Source: Cellulomonas sp. KRMCY2 (GTDB taxonomy: Bacteria; Actinomycetota; Actinomycetes; Actinomycetales; Cellulomonadaceae). From it: a DNA stretch of 64,000 nt. The notes beneath the pieces are model-generated. The model was not told the DNA's origin. It saw only the letters and a program-made list of their open reading frames with translations, and searched no databases. Below, piece after piece: positions 1-10,554 of the stretch. The stretch spans positions 3,038,001 to 3,102,000 of the forward strand of contig NZ_JAGF01000001.1 of assembly GCF_000526515.1 (NCBI RefSeq). The letters run 5' to 3'. A program made the position numbers and the translations under genes. Every line of letters begins with the position of its first letter. Position 1 is the stretch's first letter.

Positions 1-462
1 CTGGTCGAGCACGAGATCTTCCGGCTCGGTCGGTTGCTCGTCGGCCAGCGGGACCTGCGCAGGGCGCTCACGGACCGTGGTGCGCCGGCGGCGTCGCGCG
101 CCGAGCTCGTGCACGGGCTGCTCGTCGGGAAGGTCCAGCCGATCACGCTGCAGCTCGTCGAGCGTGCGGCGTTCGCACCCCGCGGCCGCACGATGGCCGC
201 GATGCTCGGGATGCTCGGCCGGCTGGCAGCCCGCAGGCGACAGCTGATGATCGCCCTGATCACCGCCGCCTCGGCGTTCTCGCCGGAGCAGGTGGACCGG
301 CTCACCGCCCTCCTGGAGCGCACCTACGGGCGCCCGGTACAGCTGAACGTGCTGATCGACCCCACGGTCGTCGGCGGACTGCGGATGGAGGTGGGCTCGG
401 AGGTGGTCGACGCGACCCTGCTGGCCCGCCTGGACGAGGCACGACGCAGGATGGCCGGCTGA
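1..462 (+). CDS. atpH: F1Fo ATP synthase delta subunit, C-terminal part
   Basis: The reading frame is open from the first base of the window, so the 5' end of the gene lies outside it; about 153 C-terminal residues remain. The delta subunit is the top of the peripheral stalk that ties the F1 head to the b subunits. The C-terminal end has the typical beta-alpha ending (PVQLNVLIDPTVVGG, then MEVGSEVVDATLLARLDEARRRM), where the conserved GG-R--VG core fits the OSCP/delta family. The long arginine-rich helical stretch before it fits actinobacterial delta proteins, some of which are fused to the b subunit; the missing N-terminus prevents deciding this. It is followed after 96 bases by atpA in the usual order. 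Confidence 0.93.
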   Translation: MVEHEIFRLGRLLVGQRDLRRALTDRGAPAASRAELVHGLLVGKVQPITLQLVERAAFAPRGRTMAAMLGMLGRLAARRRQLMIALITAASAFSPEQVDRLTALLERTYGRPVQLNVLIDPTVVGGLRMEVGSEVVDATLLARLDEARRRMAG

Positions 463-481
463 GACCGGCCGCAGGACACCT

Positions 482-541
482 GGGCCGCCCACCGCGCGCG
501 GCCCACGCATGACGTAGACGACAGCACCGACCGGTGCTGTC
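482..541 (+). promoter_or_regulatory. Two consecutive stem-loops between atpH and atpA
   Basis: The first stem pairs GGGCCGC (482-488) with GCGGCCC (498-504). The second pairs GACAGCACC (520-528) with GGTGCTGTC (533-541) around a four-base loop. The second stem ends seven bases before the purine-rich Shine-Dalgarno stretch of atpA (548-556). No U-run follows either stem, so neither looks like an intrinsic terminator. They could tune atpA translation or protect the message; this is inference. Confidence 0.5.
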
Positions 542-558
542 ACGACAGGAGAGAGACC

Positions 559-2190
559 ATGGCTGAGCTGACGATCAAGCCCGAGGAGATCCGGGCTGCG
601 CTGGACAGCTTCGTGAAGTCCTACGAACCGCACGGCGCGATCCGTGAGGAGGTCGGGCGGGTCACGCTGGCCGGCGACGGCATCGCGCAGGTCGAGGGCC
701 TTCCGGGGGCGATGGCCAACGAGCTGCTCGAGTTCGAGGACGGCACCCTCGGCCTGGCGCTGAACCTCGACGTCCGCGAGATCGGCGTCGTCGTGCTCGG
801 CGAGTTCCGGGGCATCGAGGAGGGCCAGGTCGTCCGACGGACCGGCGAGGTCCTCTCGGTGCCGGTCGGCGACGGGTACCTGGGTCGCGTCGTCGACGCG
901 CTGGGCACCCCGATCGACGGGCTGGGCCCGGTCGCGACCGAGATGCGCCGCGCACTGGAGCTCCAGGCTCCCGGCGTGATGGCCCGCAAGTCGGTGCACG
1001 AGCCGCTGCAGACCGGCCTCAAGGCGATCGACGCGATGATCCCGATCGGCCGCGGCCAGCGTCAGCTGATCATCGGCGACCGGCAGACCGGCAAGACCGC
1101 GATCGCGATCGACACGATCATCAACCAGCGGTCCAACTGGGAGACCGGCGACCCGAAGAAGCAGGTCCGCTGCATCTACGTCGCGATCGGCCAGAAGGGT
1201 TCGACGATCGCCGCGGTCCGTGGCGCACTCGAGGAGGCCGGAGCGCTCGCCTACACGACGATCGTCGCGGCGCCCGCGTCGGACTCGGCCGGGTTCAAGT
1301 ACATCGCGCCGTACACCGGATCGGCGATCGGCCAGCACTGGATGTACGAGGGCAAGCACGTCCTGATCGTCTTCGACGACCTGTCGAAGCAGGCCGAGGC
1401 CTACCGTGCCGTCTCGCTGCTGCTGCGGCGTCCGCCGGGCCGCGAGGCGTACCCCGGCGACGTCTTCTACCTGCACTCCCGCCTGCTCGAGCGTTGCGCC
1501 AAGCTGAACGACGAGCTCGGCGGCGGCTCGATGACCGGTCTGCCGATGATCGAGACGAAGGCCAACGACGTCTCCGCGTACATCCCGACCAACGTCATCT
1601 CGATCACCGACGGCCAGATCTTCCTGCAGTCCGACCTCTTCAACGCCGACCAGCGGCCGGCCGTCGACGTCGGCATCTCGGTCTCGCGGGTCGGCGGCGC
1701 AGCCCAGGTGAAGGCGATGAAGAAGGTCTCCGGGACGCTCAAGATCGACCTCGCCCAGTACCGGTCGCTCGAGGCGTTCGCGATGTTCGCCTCGGACCTC
1801 GACGCGGCGTCGCGCCAGCAGCTGACCCGGGGTGCGCGCCTGATGGAGCTGCTCAAGCAGCCCCAGTACTCGCCGTACCCGGTCGAGGACCAGGTCGCCT
1901 CGATCTGGGCCGGCACGAAGGGCAAGCTGGACAAGGTCGCCCTGGCCGACGTCCGGCGCTTCGAGGCCGAGATGCTCGAGCACCTGCGCCGCACCTCGAC
2001 GGTCCTGACGACCATCGCCGAGACCGGCCTGCTGTCGGACGAGGTCGAGGTGGCCCTCGGGCAGGCCGTCGACGAGTTCGCCGCGCGGTTCATCGCGGGT
2101 CGTGACGTCCCGGTCGCCGAGCTGAGCGTCGAGGTCGACGATGCTGCCGATGTCGAGCAGGAGCAGATCGTCAAGCAGAAGCGGGGCTGA
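559..2190 (+). CDS. atpA: F1Fo ATP synthase alpha subunit
   Basis: This 543-residue protein is the non-catalytic nucleotide-binding subunit of the F1 head (alpha3beta3). The P-loop GDRQTGKT is at residues 173-180, with the N-terminal beta-barrel domain before it and the helical C-terminal domain after it. The segments [24 protein letters not shown] and [13 protein letters not shown] are typical alpha-subunit signatures. The length is usual for actinobacteria, including the acidic/basic tail after residue 515. The ATG start follows the sequence AGGAGAGAGACC, a good Shine-Dalgarno. The gene sits between atpH and atpG in the standard operon order, only two bases upstream of atpG. Confidence 0.98.
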   Translation: MAELTIKPEEIRAALDSFVKSYEPHGAIREEVGRVTLAGDGIAQVEGLPGAMANELLEFEDGTLGLALNLDVREIGVVVLGEFRGIEEGQVVRRTGEVLSVPVGDGYLGRVVDALGTPIDGLGPVATEMRRALELQAPGVMARKSVHEPLQTGLKAIDAMIPIGRGQRQLIIGDRQTGKTAIAIDTIINQRSNWETGDPKKQVRCIYVAIGQKGSTIAAVRGALEEAGALAYTTIVAAPASDSAGFKYIAPYTGSAIGQHWMYEGKHVLIVFDDLSKQAEAYRAVSLLLRRPPGREAYPGDVFYLHSRLLERCAKLNDELGGGSMTGLPMIETKANDVSAYIPTNVISITDGQIFLQSDLFNADQRPAVDVGISVSRVGGAAQVKAMKKVSGTLKIDLAQYRSLEAFAMFASDLDAASRQQLTRGARLMELLKQPQYSPYPVEDQVASIWAGTKGKLDKVALADVRRFEAEMLEHLRRTSTVLTTIAETGLLSDEVEVALGQAVDEFAARFIAGRDVPVAELSVEVDDAADVEQEQIVKQKRG

Positions 2191-2192
2191 GC

Positions 2193-4611
<2,419 letters not shown>

Positions 4612-4622
4612 GGAGCTCACCT

Positions 4623-4913
4623 GTGGCACATCTCGAGGTCGATCTCGTCGCGGCGGACCGCAGGGTCTGGGCGGGCGAGGCCACGGCCGTCAGCGCGCCC
4701 GCGGCCGACGGCGAGATCGGCATCCTGCCCGGTCATGCCCCGGTCCTGACGCTGCTCCGTCCGGGGACCGTCCGGATCACGGCGGTCGGTGGCGAGCATC
4801 GCGCCGTGCGGGTCGACTCCGGGTTCCTCTCGGTCGACAGCAACCAGGTCACCCTGGTGGTGCACCGTGCGGAGGTCGCCGACGACGTCGTGACCCCGAC
4901 TGCCGGGTACTGA
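4623..4913 (+). CDS. atpC: F1Fo ATP synthase epsilon subunit, short form
   Basis: This 96-residue protein covers the N-terminal beta-sandwich of epsilon, which binds gamma and the c-ring. The motif GEIGILPGHAPVLTLLRPG (residues 30-48) is the family signature. Family members such as E. coli epsilon (about 139 residues) have two additional C-terminal helices that inhibit ATP hydrolysis; here only about ten residues follow the sandwich, so that domain is absent. The short form also occurs in other Micrococcales as far as I know. The GTG start lies 11 bases after atpD behind a GAGGAG stretch. It is the last ATP synthase gene of the operon. Confidence 0.95.
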   Translation: MAHLEVDLVAADRRVWAGEATAVSAPAADGEIGILPGHAPVLTLLRPGTVRITAVGGEHRAVRVDSGFLSVDSNQVTLVVHRAEVADDVVTPTAGY

Positions 4914-4926
4914 GAACGTCACGACC

Positions 4927-5352
4927 GTGGAGCTGCTCGCGGTGTCGCTGGGGATCGGCGCACTGCTGCTCGCCGTCGTACTGGTCGTGATCCTGTTCGT
5001 CTCCCGCCAGCGGACCCTGTCCCTCCGGGTCGGGGCGTTCACCTGCCTCGTCCGCGCCGACCCGGCGTCGGATGCGACGTGGACCGCCGGGACGGCCCAG
5101 TACGGCGTCGACCAGCTCGTGTGGTGGCGGACGCTGTCGTTGTCCCCCCGGCCGGCCCGCTGCTGGTCGCGCAGCCGGCTCACCCTGCTCGAGCGCGAGC
5201 CGCTCGACGAGACGGACGACGCCGGCCGACCGATGCTGCGCGTCCACTGCCGCCATGACCAGGAGGTGTTCGAGCTGAGGATGTCCGTGCCGGCCTTCGC
5301 CGGGCTCGTCTCGTGGCTCGAGGCAGCGCCGCGCAGCGGGCGGGTGGTCTGA
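4927..5352 (+). CDS. DUF2550 family membrane protein
   Basis: This 141-residue protein has one N-terminal transmembrane helix (about residues 3-24, ELLAVSLGIGALLLAVVLVV) and a cytosolic domain rich in tryptophan and arginine, containing ATWTAGTAQYG and LVWWRTLSLSPRP. That pattern and its place directly after atpC match the actinobacterial DUF2550 family. Its function is unknown. The GTG start is 13 bases after the atpC stop and its own stop codon touches the start of nucS, so it is probably in the same transcript. Nothing indicates a role in ATP synthesis beyond this linkage. Confidence 0.85.
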   Translation: MELLAVSLGIGALLLAVVLVVILFVSRQRTLSLRVGAFTCLVRADPASDATWTAGTAQYGVDQLVWWRTLSLSPRPARCWSRSRLTLLEREPLDETDDAGRPMLRVHCRHDQEVFELRMSVPAFAGLVSWLEAAPRSGRVV

Positions 5353-6048
5353 GTGCGCCTCGTCGTCGCGCGCTGTGCGGCCCGCTACACCGGCCGGTTG
5401 TCGGCCCATCTGCCGCTCGCCACCCGGCTGCTGGTCGTCAAGGCCGACGGGAGCGTGCTGCTGCACTCCGACGGCGGTTCGTACAAGCCGCTGAACTGGA
5501 TGAGCCCGCCGTGCACGCTCGCGGTGCAGGAACCCGACGACGACTCCGCCGCGCGTGGTGTCCGGGTCGTCTGGTGCGTCCAGCACGCGAAGTCCGACGA
5601 CCGCCTCGAGATCGAGCTGCACGAGATCCTGCACGACTCGGCCCACGAGCTGGGCGTCGACCCCGGTCTGGTCAAGGACGGTGTCGAGGCCCACCTGCAG
5701 GTGCTCCTGGCCGAGCAGATCGAGCTGCTCGGCGCCGGGCACCTGCTGGTGCGGCGGGAGTACCCCACAGCCATCGGCCCGGTGGACATCCTTGCGCGGG
5801 ACGCCTCCGGCGGGACGGTCGCGGTCGAGATCAAGCGCCGGGGTGACATCGACGGCGTCGAGCAGCTGACCCGCTACCTCGAGCTGCTCAACCGTGACCC
5901 GCACCTGACACCCGTGCGTGGGGTCTTCGCGGCGCAGGAGATCAAGCCGCAGGCGCGGGTGCTCGCTCTCGACCGGGGCATCGCCTGCATGGTCCTGGAC
6001 TACGACGCGATGCGTGGCGTCGACGACGTCGGCTCCCGCCTGTTCTGA
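5353..6048 (+). CDS. nucS: Mismatch-specific endonuclease NucS (EndoMS)
   Basis: The 231-residue protein matches NucS/EndoMS, which cuts both strands at mismatched bases and carries out non-canonical mismatch repair in actinobacteria that lack MutS/MutL. The RecB-like nuclease motif is visible: Asp145 in GPVDILARD, then Glu159 and Lys161 in AVEIKRRG. The N-terminal DNA-binding domain contains [15 protein letters not shown]. The extreme C-terminus GSRLF fits the sliding-clamp binding tail known in this family. The GTG start directly follows the DUF2550 stop codon, so the two genes are probably coupled. The length is normal. Confidence 0.96.
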   Translation: MRLVVARCAARYTGRLSAHLPLATRLLVVKADGSVLLHSDGGSYKPLNWMSPPCTLAVQEPDDDSAARGVRVVWCVQHAKSDDRLEIELHEILHDSAHELGVDPGLVKDGVEAHLQVLLAEQIELLGAGHLLVRREYPTAIGPVDILARDASGGTVAVEIKRRGDIDGVEQLTRYLELLNRDPHLTPVRGVFAAQEIKPQARVLALDRGIACMVLDYDAMRGVDDVGSRLF

Positions 6049-6064
6049 CACGGTCGTGATCCGC

Positions 6065-6096
6065 CTGCCGACCGGCCTGCCTGCCGACCGGCCTGC
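6065..6096. repeat. Perfect 16-bp tandem duplication after nucS
   Basis: The unit CTGCCGACCGGCCTGC occurs at 6065-6080 and again at 6081-6096, followed by a partial copy. The unit contains GCCGACCGGC, which folds back on itself, so the transcript can form several alternative stems between nucS and pdxH. It may act as a terminator or attenuator, although no U-run follows. Confidence 0.6.
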
Positions 6097-6134
6097 CGGC
6101 CGACGGATCGGGCCCGACGGGGGAGGATCACAGG

Positions 6135-6854
6135 GTGGGAACCGCCGATGAGACAGTGCCTGCCGATCCCGCCCGCGGCCTGCCGACCGCCGACGAGGTC
6201 ACGGCCCAGCGACGAGCCCGTCTGGCGGCTCTGCGGCGCAGCTATGCGCGCGCGACGCTGCGGGAGGTGGATCTCGCGGCGGAGCCGATCGCCCAGTTCC
6301 AGCGCTGGTTCGAGGACGCCGTCGCGGGGGGGCTGACCGAGCCGAACGCGATGGTGCTGGCGACCGCGGCGGCCGACGGCACGCCATCGGCCCGGACCGT
6401 GCTGCTCAAGGGCGTCGACCAGCGTGGCTTCGTCCTGTTCACCAACCACGGCTCCCGCAAGGGCCGGGAGATGCTGGCGAACCCGCGTGCCTCGCTCGTC
6501 TTCCCGTGGTTCGAGATCGACCGGCAGGTCGTCGTGGTCGGTGACGTCGAGCCGGTCGACCGCGAGGCCAGCGCCGCCTACTTCGGCAGCCGCCCGCACG
6601 ACTCGCGGATCGGCGCCTGGGCCAGTCCCCAGTCCACGGTCCTGCCGGACCGGGCCACGCTCGACCAGCGGTTCGCCGAGCTGACCCTGCGCTGGCCGGA
6701 GGGCACCGACGTCCCGCTGCCCGACCACTGGGGCGGCTTCCGCGTCGTGCCGGTGACAGTGGAGTTCTGGCAGGGCCGCACCTCCCGGCTGCACGACCGT
6801 CTGCGGTACCGCCGGGACGCCGGTGGCTGGGTCGTGGAGCGCCTCGCGCCGTGA
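6135..6854 (+). CDS. pdxH: Pyridoxine/pyridoxamine 5'-phosphate oxidase
   Basis: The 239-residue protein is a PNPOx that uses FMN and oxygen to make pyridoxal 5'-phosphate, the last step of vitamin B6 salvage. The FMN-binding core SARTVLLKGVDQRGFVLFTN (about residues 78-97), the SRKGREMLANPRASLVFPW region and the C-terminal RTSRLHDRLRYRR segment are characteristic. The enzyme is cytosolic and acts as a dimer. GTG at 6135 is the most upstream plausible start; an ATG near residue 64 would remove part of the fold. PLP made here would serve the PLP enzymes in this window (GlgP and the cysteine desulfurase). Confidence 0.95.
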   Translation: MGTADETVPADPARGLPTADEVTAQRRARLAALRRSYARATLREVDLAAEPIAQFQRWFEDAVAGGLTEPNAMVLATAAADGTPSARTVLLKGVDQRGFVLFTNHGSRKGREMLANPRASLVFPWFEIDRQVVVVGDVEPVDREASAAYFGSRPHDSRIGAWASPQSTVLPDRATLDQRFAELTLRWPEGTDVPLPDHWGGFRVVPVTVEFWQGRTSRLHDRLRYRRDAGGWVVERLAP

Positions 6855-6880
6855 CGGCTCACGGGCCCGGCTGAGGCCCG

Positions 6881-6922
6881 TCCGCGTCCGATCGACACCA
6901 GTTCCGCGTCCGATCGATACCA
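6881..6922. repeat. 20-bp direct repeat downstream of pdxH
   Basis: Two copies of TCCGCGTCCGATCGAyACCA lie at 6881-6900 and 6903-6922 and differ at one base. They sit just upstream of the promoter of the sugar locus (6941-6970), so they could be an activator site or the 3' processing region of pdxH. No function can be assigned from sequence alone. Confidence 0.6.
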
Positions 6923-6940
6923 CTTCGTGATGTGGGCACC

Positions 6941-6970
6941 TTGACCGTATCGATGCGTTTGTCGCATACT
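6941..6970 (+). promoter_or_regulatory. Promoter of the LacI-ABC-GH31 transcription unit
   Basis: A -35 hexamer TTGACC (6941-6946) is followed after 18 bases by a -10 hexamer CATACT (6965-6970). Both fit the housekeeping sigma consensus well, which stands out in such GC-rich DNA. The expected transcription start near 6977 falls at the edge of the palindromic operator at 6979-7007, so a bound repressor would block initiation. Confidence 0.7.
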
Positions 6971-6978
6971 CGCCATGC

Positions 6979-7007
6979 GTCGAAGCGCTTCGACGAAGCG
7001 CTTCGAC
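6979..7007. promoter_or_regulatory. Double LacI-family operator
   Basis: GTCGAAGCGCTTCGAC (6979-6994) is a perfect 16-bp palindrome with the central CpG usual for LacI-family sites. A second palindrome CGAAGCGCTTCG (6994-7005) adjoins it in the same register, 13 bp further on. The site begins about nine bases after the -10 box and about 105 bases before the LacI gene at 7112, so autoregulation of the whole locus is likely. Confidence 0.75.
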
Positions 7008-7045
7008 GGCGATGAGGCCGCGCGGACCGCGTCACACCGAGGCTG

Positions 7046-7093
7046 CCCGACCCGAACGCCCGACCCGAACGCCCGAACGCCCGAACGCCCGAC
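7046..7093. repeat. CCCGAACG tandem repeat in the 5' leader
   Basis: CCCGAACG or the shorter CCCGA is repeated about seven times between the operator and the LacI start codon, mostly at 8-bp spacing. It lies within the expected 5' untranslated leader, just upstream of the GGAGA ribosome-binding site (7101-7105). Such repeats can vary in copy number by slippage. Confidence 0.65.
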
Positions 7094-7111
7094 CGTCGAC
7101 GGAGACCGGAC

Positions 7112-8179
7112 ATGGCAACGATGCACGACGTCGCGCAGCTCGCGAACGTCTCGTTGAGCACCGTCTCCTATGCCCTGAGCGGGTCACGGCCGGTCTCCCA
7201 GGCGACCAAGGCGCGTGTCCGTGCGGCGATGACCGAGCTCGGCTACCGGCCGAACGCGCTGGCGCGAGGGTTGGCGAGCCGCCGCAGCCGCACCCTGGCG
7301 CTGATCTTCCCGGCGATGGAGAGCGGGATCGGCGGCACGGTCGCCGAGTTCGTCAGGAGTGCTGCGAGCACGGCGCACCTGCATGGCTACCACCTCGTCC
7401 TGTGGCCGTTCGGTGCGGACCAGCCTGAGGAGATCCGTGACCTCGTGCACCAGGGGATGGCTGACGGCGTGCTCCTGATGGAGGTCTGCCTCGCCGACGC
7501 CCGGGTCGACGCCCTGCATGCCGCCGGGCTGCCCTTCACCATGATCGGCCGCACCGAGGACGTGGTGGGGCTGACCTACGTGGACATCGACTTCGACCGG
7601 ACCACCGAGGATGCCGTCGCGCACCTCGCGGAGCTCGGGCACCGGCACATCGGATTCCTCAACCACTCCGCGCAGAGCCACGCGGCGGGGTACGGGCCGA
7701 CCCTGCGGGCGGAACAGGGGTTCCGAGCCGCGATGGAGCGTCGCGGGCTGACGGCGTGCACGGTGCTCTCGCACGAGAGCCCGGGCGCGGGCCGTTCGGC
7801 GATGGCCGACCTGCTCGATCGTGACCCGGCGATGACGGCAGTGGTGACGATGAACGAGATGGCCACCTTCGGTGCCACCGTCGAGCTCCAGAGCCGCGGG
7901 CTGCGGATCCCGGACGACTTCTCGGTGCTCTCGATCGTGACCTCACCGGGCGTCGGCCAGATGAGCAACCCGCCGTTGACCACCATGCACGCACCCGGCG
8001 CGGAGCTCGGTCGACTCGGCGTCGAGGCGCTGCTCGGCCTCATCGAGGCGGCCGGTCCTGCACCGATGGACCCCGTCCTGCTCGGCTGCCCGCTTGAGCC
8101 GGGCGGGAGCACGGCCATGGCGCCGCGACGCCCCACGGACCAGAACGATCATCCAGCACCCGGCACGACCACTCAATGA
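7112..8179 (+). CDS. LacI-family transcriptional regulator of the sugar locus
   Basis: The 355-residue protein starts directly with the LacI helix-turn-helix (TMHDVAQLANVSLSTVSYAL, residues 3-22), followed by the hinge segment GYRPNALARGLASRRS and a periplasmic-binding-protein-like effector domain from about residue 62. The ATG at 7112 follows a GGAGACCGGAC ribosome-binding region. It is the first gene of a unit with a binding protein, two permeases and a GH31 enzyme, and an excellent palindromic operator lies upstream. It probably represses the unit and is released by an imported sugar or its breakdown product. The inducer is not known. Confidence 0.93.
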   Translation: MATMHDVAQLANVSLSTVSYALSGSRPVSQATKARVRAAMTELGYRPNALARGLASRRSRTLALIFPAMESGIGGTVAEFVRSAASTAHLHGYHLVLWPFGADQPEEIRDLVHQGMADGVLLMEVCLADARVDALHAAGLPFTMIGRTEDVVGLTYVDIDFDRTTEDAVAHLAELGHRHIGFLNHSAQSHAAGYGPTLRAEQGFRAAMERRGLTACTVLSHESPGAGRSAMADLLDRDPAMTAVVTMNEMATFGATVELQSRGLRIPDDFSVLSIVTSPGVGQMSNPPLTTMHAPGAELGRLGVEALLGLIEAAGPAPMDPVLLGCPLEPGGSTAMAPRRPTDQNDHPAPGTTTQ

Positions 8180-8189
8180 GGAGAAGAAC

Positions 8190-9518
8190 ATGACTCGACG
8201 CAGGCACGGCCGGCTGGTCGCCGGCCTCCTGGTGCTCCCGCTCGCGCTTGCCGCGTGCAGCGGTGGCACCGACGACACCGACGGCGGTGACGAGGGCACT
8301 GGCGGTGAGACCGCCGCGACGGAGGGCGGCACCCTCAAGCTCTGGCACTACGAGAGCGCTGACGGTGCGATGGGCATCGCCTGGGACGAGGCGATCAAGG
8401 TCTTCGAGGAGGAGACGGGAGCGACGGTCGAGTTCGAGCGGAAGGCGTTCGAGCAGATCCAGCAGACCGCAGGCATGGTCCTGAGCTCCGACGAGGGCCC
8501 GGACATCATGGAGTACAACAAGGGCAACGCGACAGCGGGCCTGCTGTCCTCCCAGGGCCTGCTGACGGATCTCACCGACGTCGCCGAGGAGCGTGGGTGG
8601 ACCGACATGCTGCCGGAGAGCATCCAGACCACCGCCCGGTACGAGAACGGCGTGATGGGTTCCGGGCCCTGGTTCGGTGTCCCCAACTACGGCGAGTTCG
8701 TCACCGTCTACTACAACAAGGCGATGTTCGAGGAGTACGGCGTCGAGGTGCCGACGACTCTCACGGAGATGGAGGACGTCATGGACACCTTCGTCGCCGC
8801 CGGCGTCGTCCCGCTCGGCATGGCCGGAGCGGAGTACCCCGCGGGCCAGCTGTTCTACGAGCTCGCGCTGAGCAAGGCCGACCGCGACTTCGTCTCGGCG
8901 TACCAGACGTACACCGACGACGTGGACTTCCAGGCCGACCCGCTCAAGTACGGCGCCGAGACCTTCGACGCCTGGGTCAAGGCCGGCTACGTCGCGCAGG
9001 ACTCGGCGAGCATCAAGGCCGAGGACATGGGTGTGGCGTTCATCAACGGCACGACACCGATGATCGTCTCCGGGTCGTGGTGGTACGGCCGGTTCGTCTC
9101 GGAGATCACGGGCTTCGACTGGGGGATCTTCAACTTCCCCGGTAACACCCTCAACGCAGGGTCGAGCGGCAACATCTGGGTCGTGCCGGAGAACTCGGCG
9201 AACAAGGAGCTCGCCTACGAGTTCATCGACATCACGATGCGCCCGGAGATCCAGGCCCTGCTGGGCAACAACGGTGGCCTCCCGCTCAACGCCGACCCGG
9301 CAGACCTCACCGACCCGAAGAGCCAGGAGCTCATCACGGCCTTCAACGAGGTGCTCGACAACGACGGGCTCGCGTTCTACCCGGACTGGCCGGTTCCCGG
9401 CTACTACGACGTGCTGGTCGCGGCCTTCCAGTCCCTGATCAACCAGAGCAAGACCCCGGAAGAGGTGCTGACCGAGATCGGCACCGCCTACGACGACGGC
9501 GTCGCGAACATCGGCTGA
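8190..9518 (+). CDS. ABC transporter sugar-binding lipoprotein
   Basis: The 442-residue protein has a lipoprotein signal peptide: RRR start, hydrophobic core LVAGLLVLPLALA and lipobox LAAC with Cys at about residue 22, then a Gly/Asp/Thr-rich linker. The mature part is a family 1 extracellular solute-binding protein (GTLKLWHY at its start, SGSWWYGRFVSEITGFDWGIF later). It should be anchored outside the membrane and deliver an oligosaccharide to the two permeases that follow. The start is the ATG at 8190, 10 bases after the LacI stop and preceded by GAGGAGAAG. An earlier start in the same frame would overlap the regulator gene and spoil the signal peptide. Confidence 0.93.
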   Translation: MTRRRHGRLVAGLLVLPLALAACSGGTDDTDGGDEGTGGETAATEGGTLKLWHYESADGAMGIAWDEAIKVFEEETGATVEFERKAFEQIQQTAGMVLSSDEGPDIMEYNKGNATAGLLSSQGLLTDLTDVAEERGWTDMLPESIQTTARYENGVMGSGPWFGVPNYGEFVTVYYNKAMFEEYGVEVPTTLTEMEDVMDTFVAAGVVPLGMAGAEYPAGQLFYELALSKADRDFVSAYQTYTDDVDFQADPLKYGAETFDAWVKAGYVAQDSASIKAEDMGVAFINGTTPMIVSGSWWYGRFVSEITGFDWGIFNFPGNTLNAGSSGNIWVVPENSANKELAYEFIDITMRPEIQALLGNNGGLPLNADPADLTDPKSQELITAFNEVLDNDGLAFYPDWPVPGYYDVLVAAFQSLINQSKTPEEVLTEIGTAYDDGVANIG

Positions 9519-9523
9519 CACCG

Positions 9524-9562
9524 CCGGCGGATCCGGCCGCAGCCTGCGGCCGGATCCGCCGG
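9524..9562 (+). terminator. 18-bp perfect stem-loop between binding protein and permeases
   Basis: The arms 9524-9541 and 9545-9562 pair perfectly over 18 bp around the three-base loop GCC. There is no U-run, so it is not a standard intrinsic terminator. Strong stems at this place in sugar ABC operons are known to stabilise the binding-protein message or reduce read-through, giving more binding protein than permease; that role is inferred here. Confidence 0.75.
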
Positions 9563-9594
9563 ACGGCCGGTGACCACCTGCGACAGGGAGACCC

Positions 9595-10554
9595 ATGACC
9601 ACCGTGACCCATCCGCCCGCCAGGGCGACGACGACACCGACCAGGCGCCGCGCGCGGCCCCGGTCCGGGCAGGGGACCTACTGGCTGTACCTCGTCCCGG
9701 GCGCCGTGCTGTTCATCGGCGTGATCGTCGTGCCGTTCTTCATGAACCTGTACTACTCGATGACCCGCTGGCCCGGGATCGGGGAGCCCCGGTGGATCGG
9801 CTTCGACAACTACACGCGGCTCTTCGCCGACGACACGTTCTGGCTCTCCTTCCGCAACTCCGTGGCGATGATCGTCGCGATGGTGGTCGTACCGACGCTC
9901 GTCGGTCTGCTGCTGGCCGCGGTGCTCTTCGACTATCTGGGCAAGCGGTTCGACGGGCGGGTGGCCAGTGGCCTGCGCGCGACGTACTACCTGCCGCAGA
10001 TCCTGCCGGTGGCCGTCGCAGGCATCCTGTGGGGCTGGGTCCTCAACCCGCAGACCGGGGCTCTGAACGTGATCCTGAGGAACCTCGGGCTCGAGTCGTG
10101 GGCCCTGAACTGGCTCGGTGACACCGGCACGGCGCTGCCCACCGTGATGCTGGTGATGATCTGGGTGCAGGTCGGCTATCCCGTCGTCATCTTCATGGCG
10201 GCCCTGCAGCGCGTCGACCCCGAGCTCTACGAGGCCGCCGAGCTCGACGGTGCGGGCTGGTTCCGACGGTTCCGGGCGATCACGCTGCCGCAGATCAAGC
10301 CGGAGACCTTCGTCGTGACGCTCACCTGCACGATCGCCGCTCTCAAGGTGTTCGGCCCGATCTACGTGCTGACCAAGGGCGGTCCGGAGAACAGCACCAA
10401 CGTGCCGTCGTACTTCGCGTACCAGAACTTCTTCCCGAAGTCGCAGGTCGGCTACGGCGCAGCGATCGCGATGGTGCTGACCGTCATCGTGATCATCGTC
10501 TCGATCATCTTCATGCGGGTCCAGGCAGCCAGCGAGCGCAAGGAGGGCATCTGA
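9595..10554 (+). CDS. Sugar ABC transporter permease, MalF type
   Basis: This 319-residue protein is an integral membrane permease with about six transmembrane segments; the first is about residues 25-47 (TYWLYLVPGAVLFIGVIVV). The EAA loop that contacts the ATPase is visible at about residues 213-234 (YEAAELDGAGWFRRFRAITL). It pairs with the MalG-type permease that overlaps it. The ATG at 9595 follows a CAGGGAGACCC ribosome-binding region. No ATPase gene is encoded nearby, so the pair probably uses a shared ATPase such as an MsiK homolog elsewhere in the genome. Confidence 0.93.
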   Translation: MTTVTHPPARATTTPTRRRARPRSGQGTYWLYLVPGAVLFIGVIVVPFFMNLYYSMTRWPGIGEPRWIGFDNYTRLFADDTFWLSFRNSVAMIVAMVVVPTLVGLLLAAVLFDYLGKRFDGRVASGLRATYYLPQILPVAVAGILWGWVLNPQTGALNVILRNLGLESWALNWLGDTGTALPTVMLVMIWVQVGYPVVIFMAALQRVDPELYEAAELDGAGWFRRFRAITLPQIKPETFVVTLTCTIAALKVFGPIYVLTKGGPENSTNVPSYFAYQNFFPKSQVGYGAAIAMVLTVIVIIVSIIFMRVQAASERKEGI

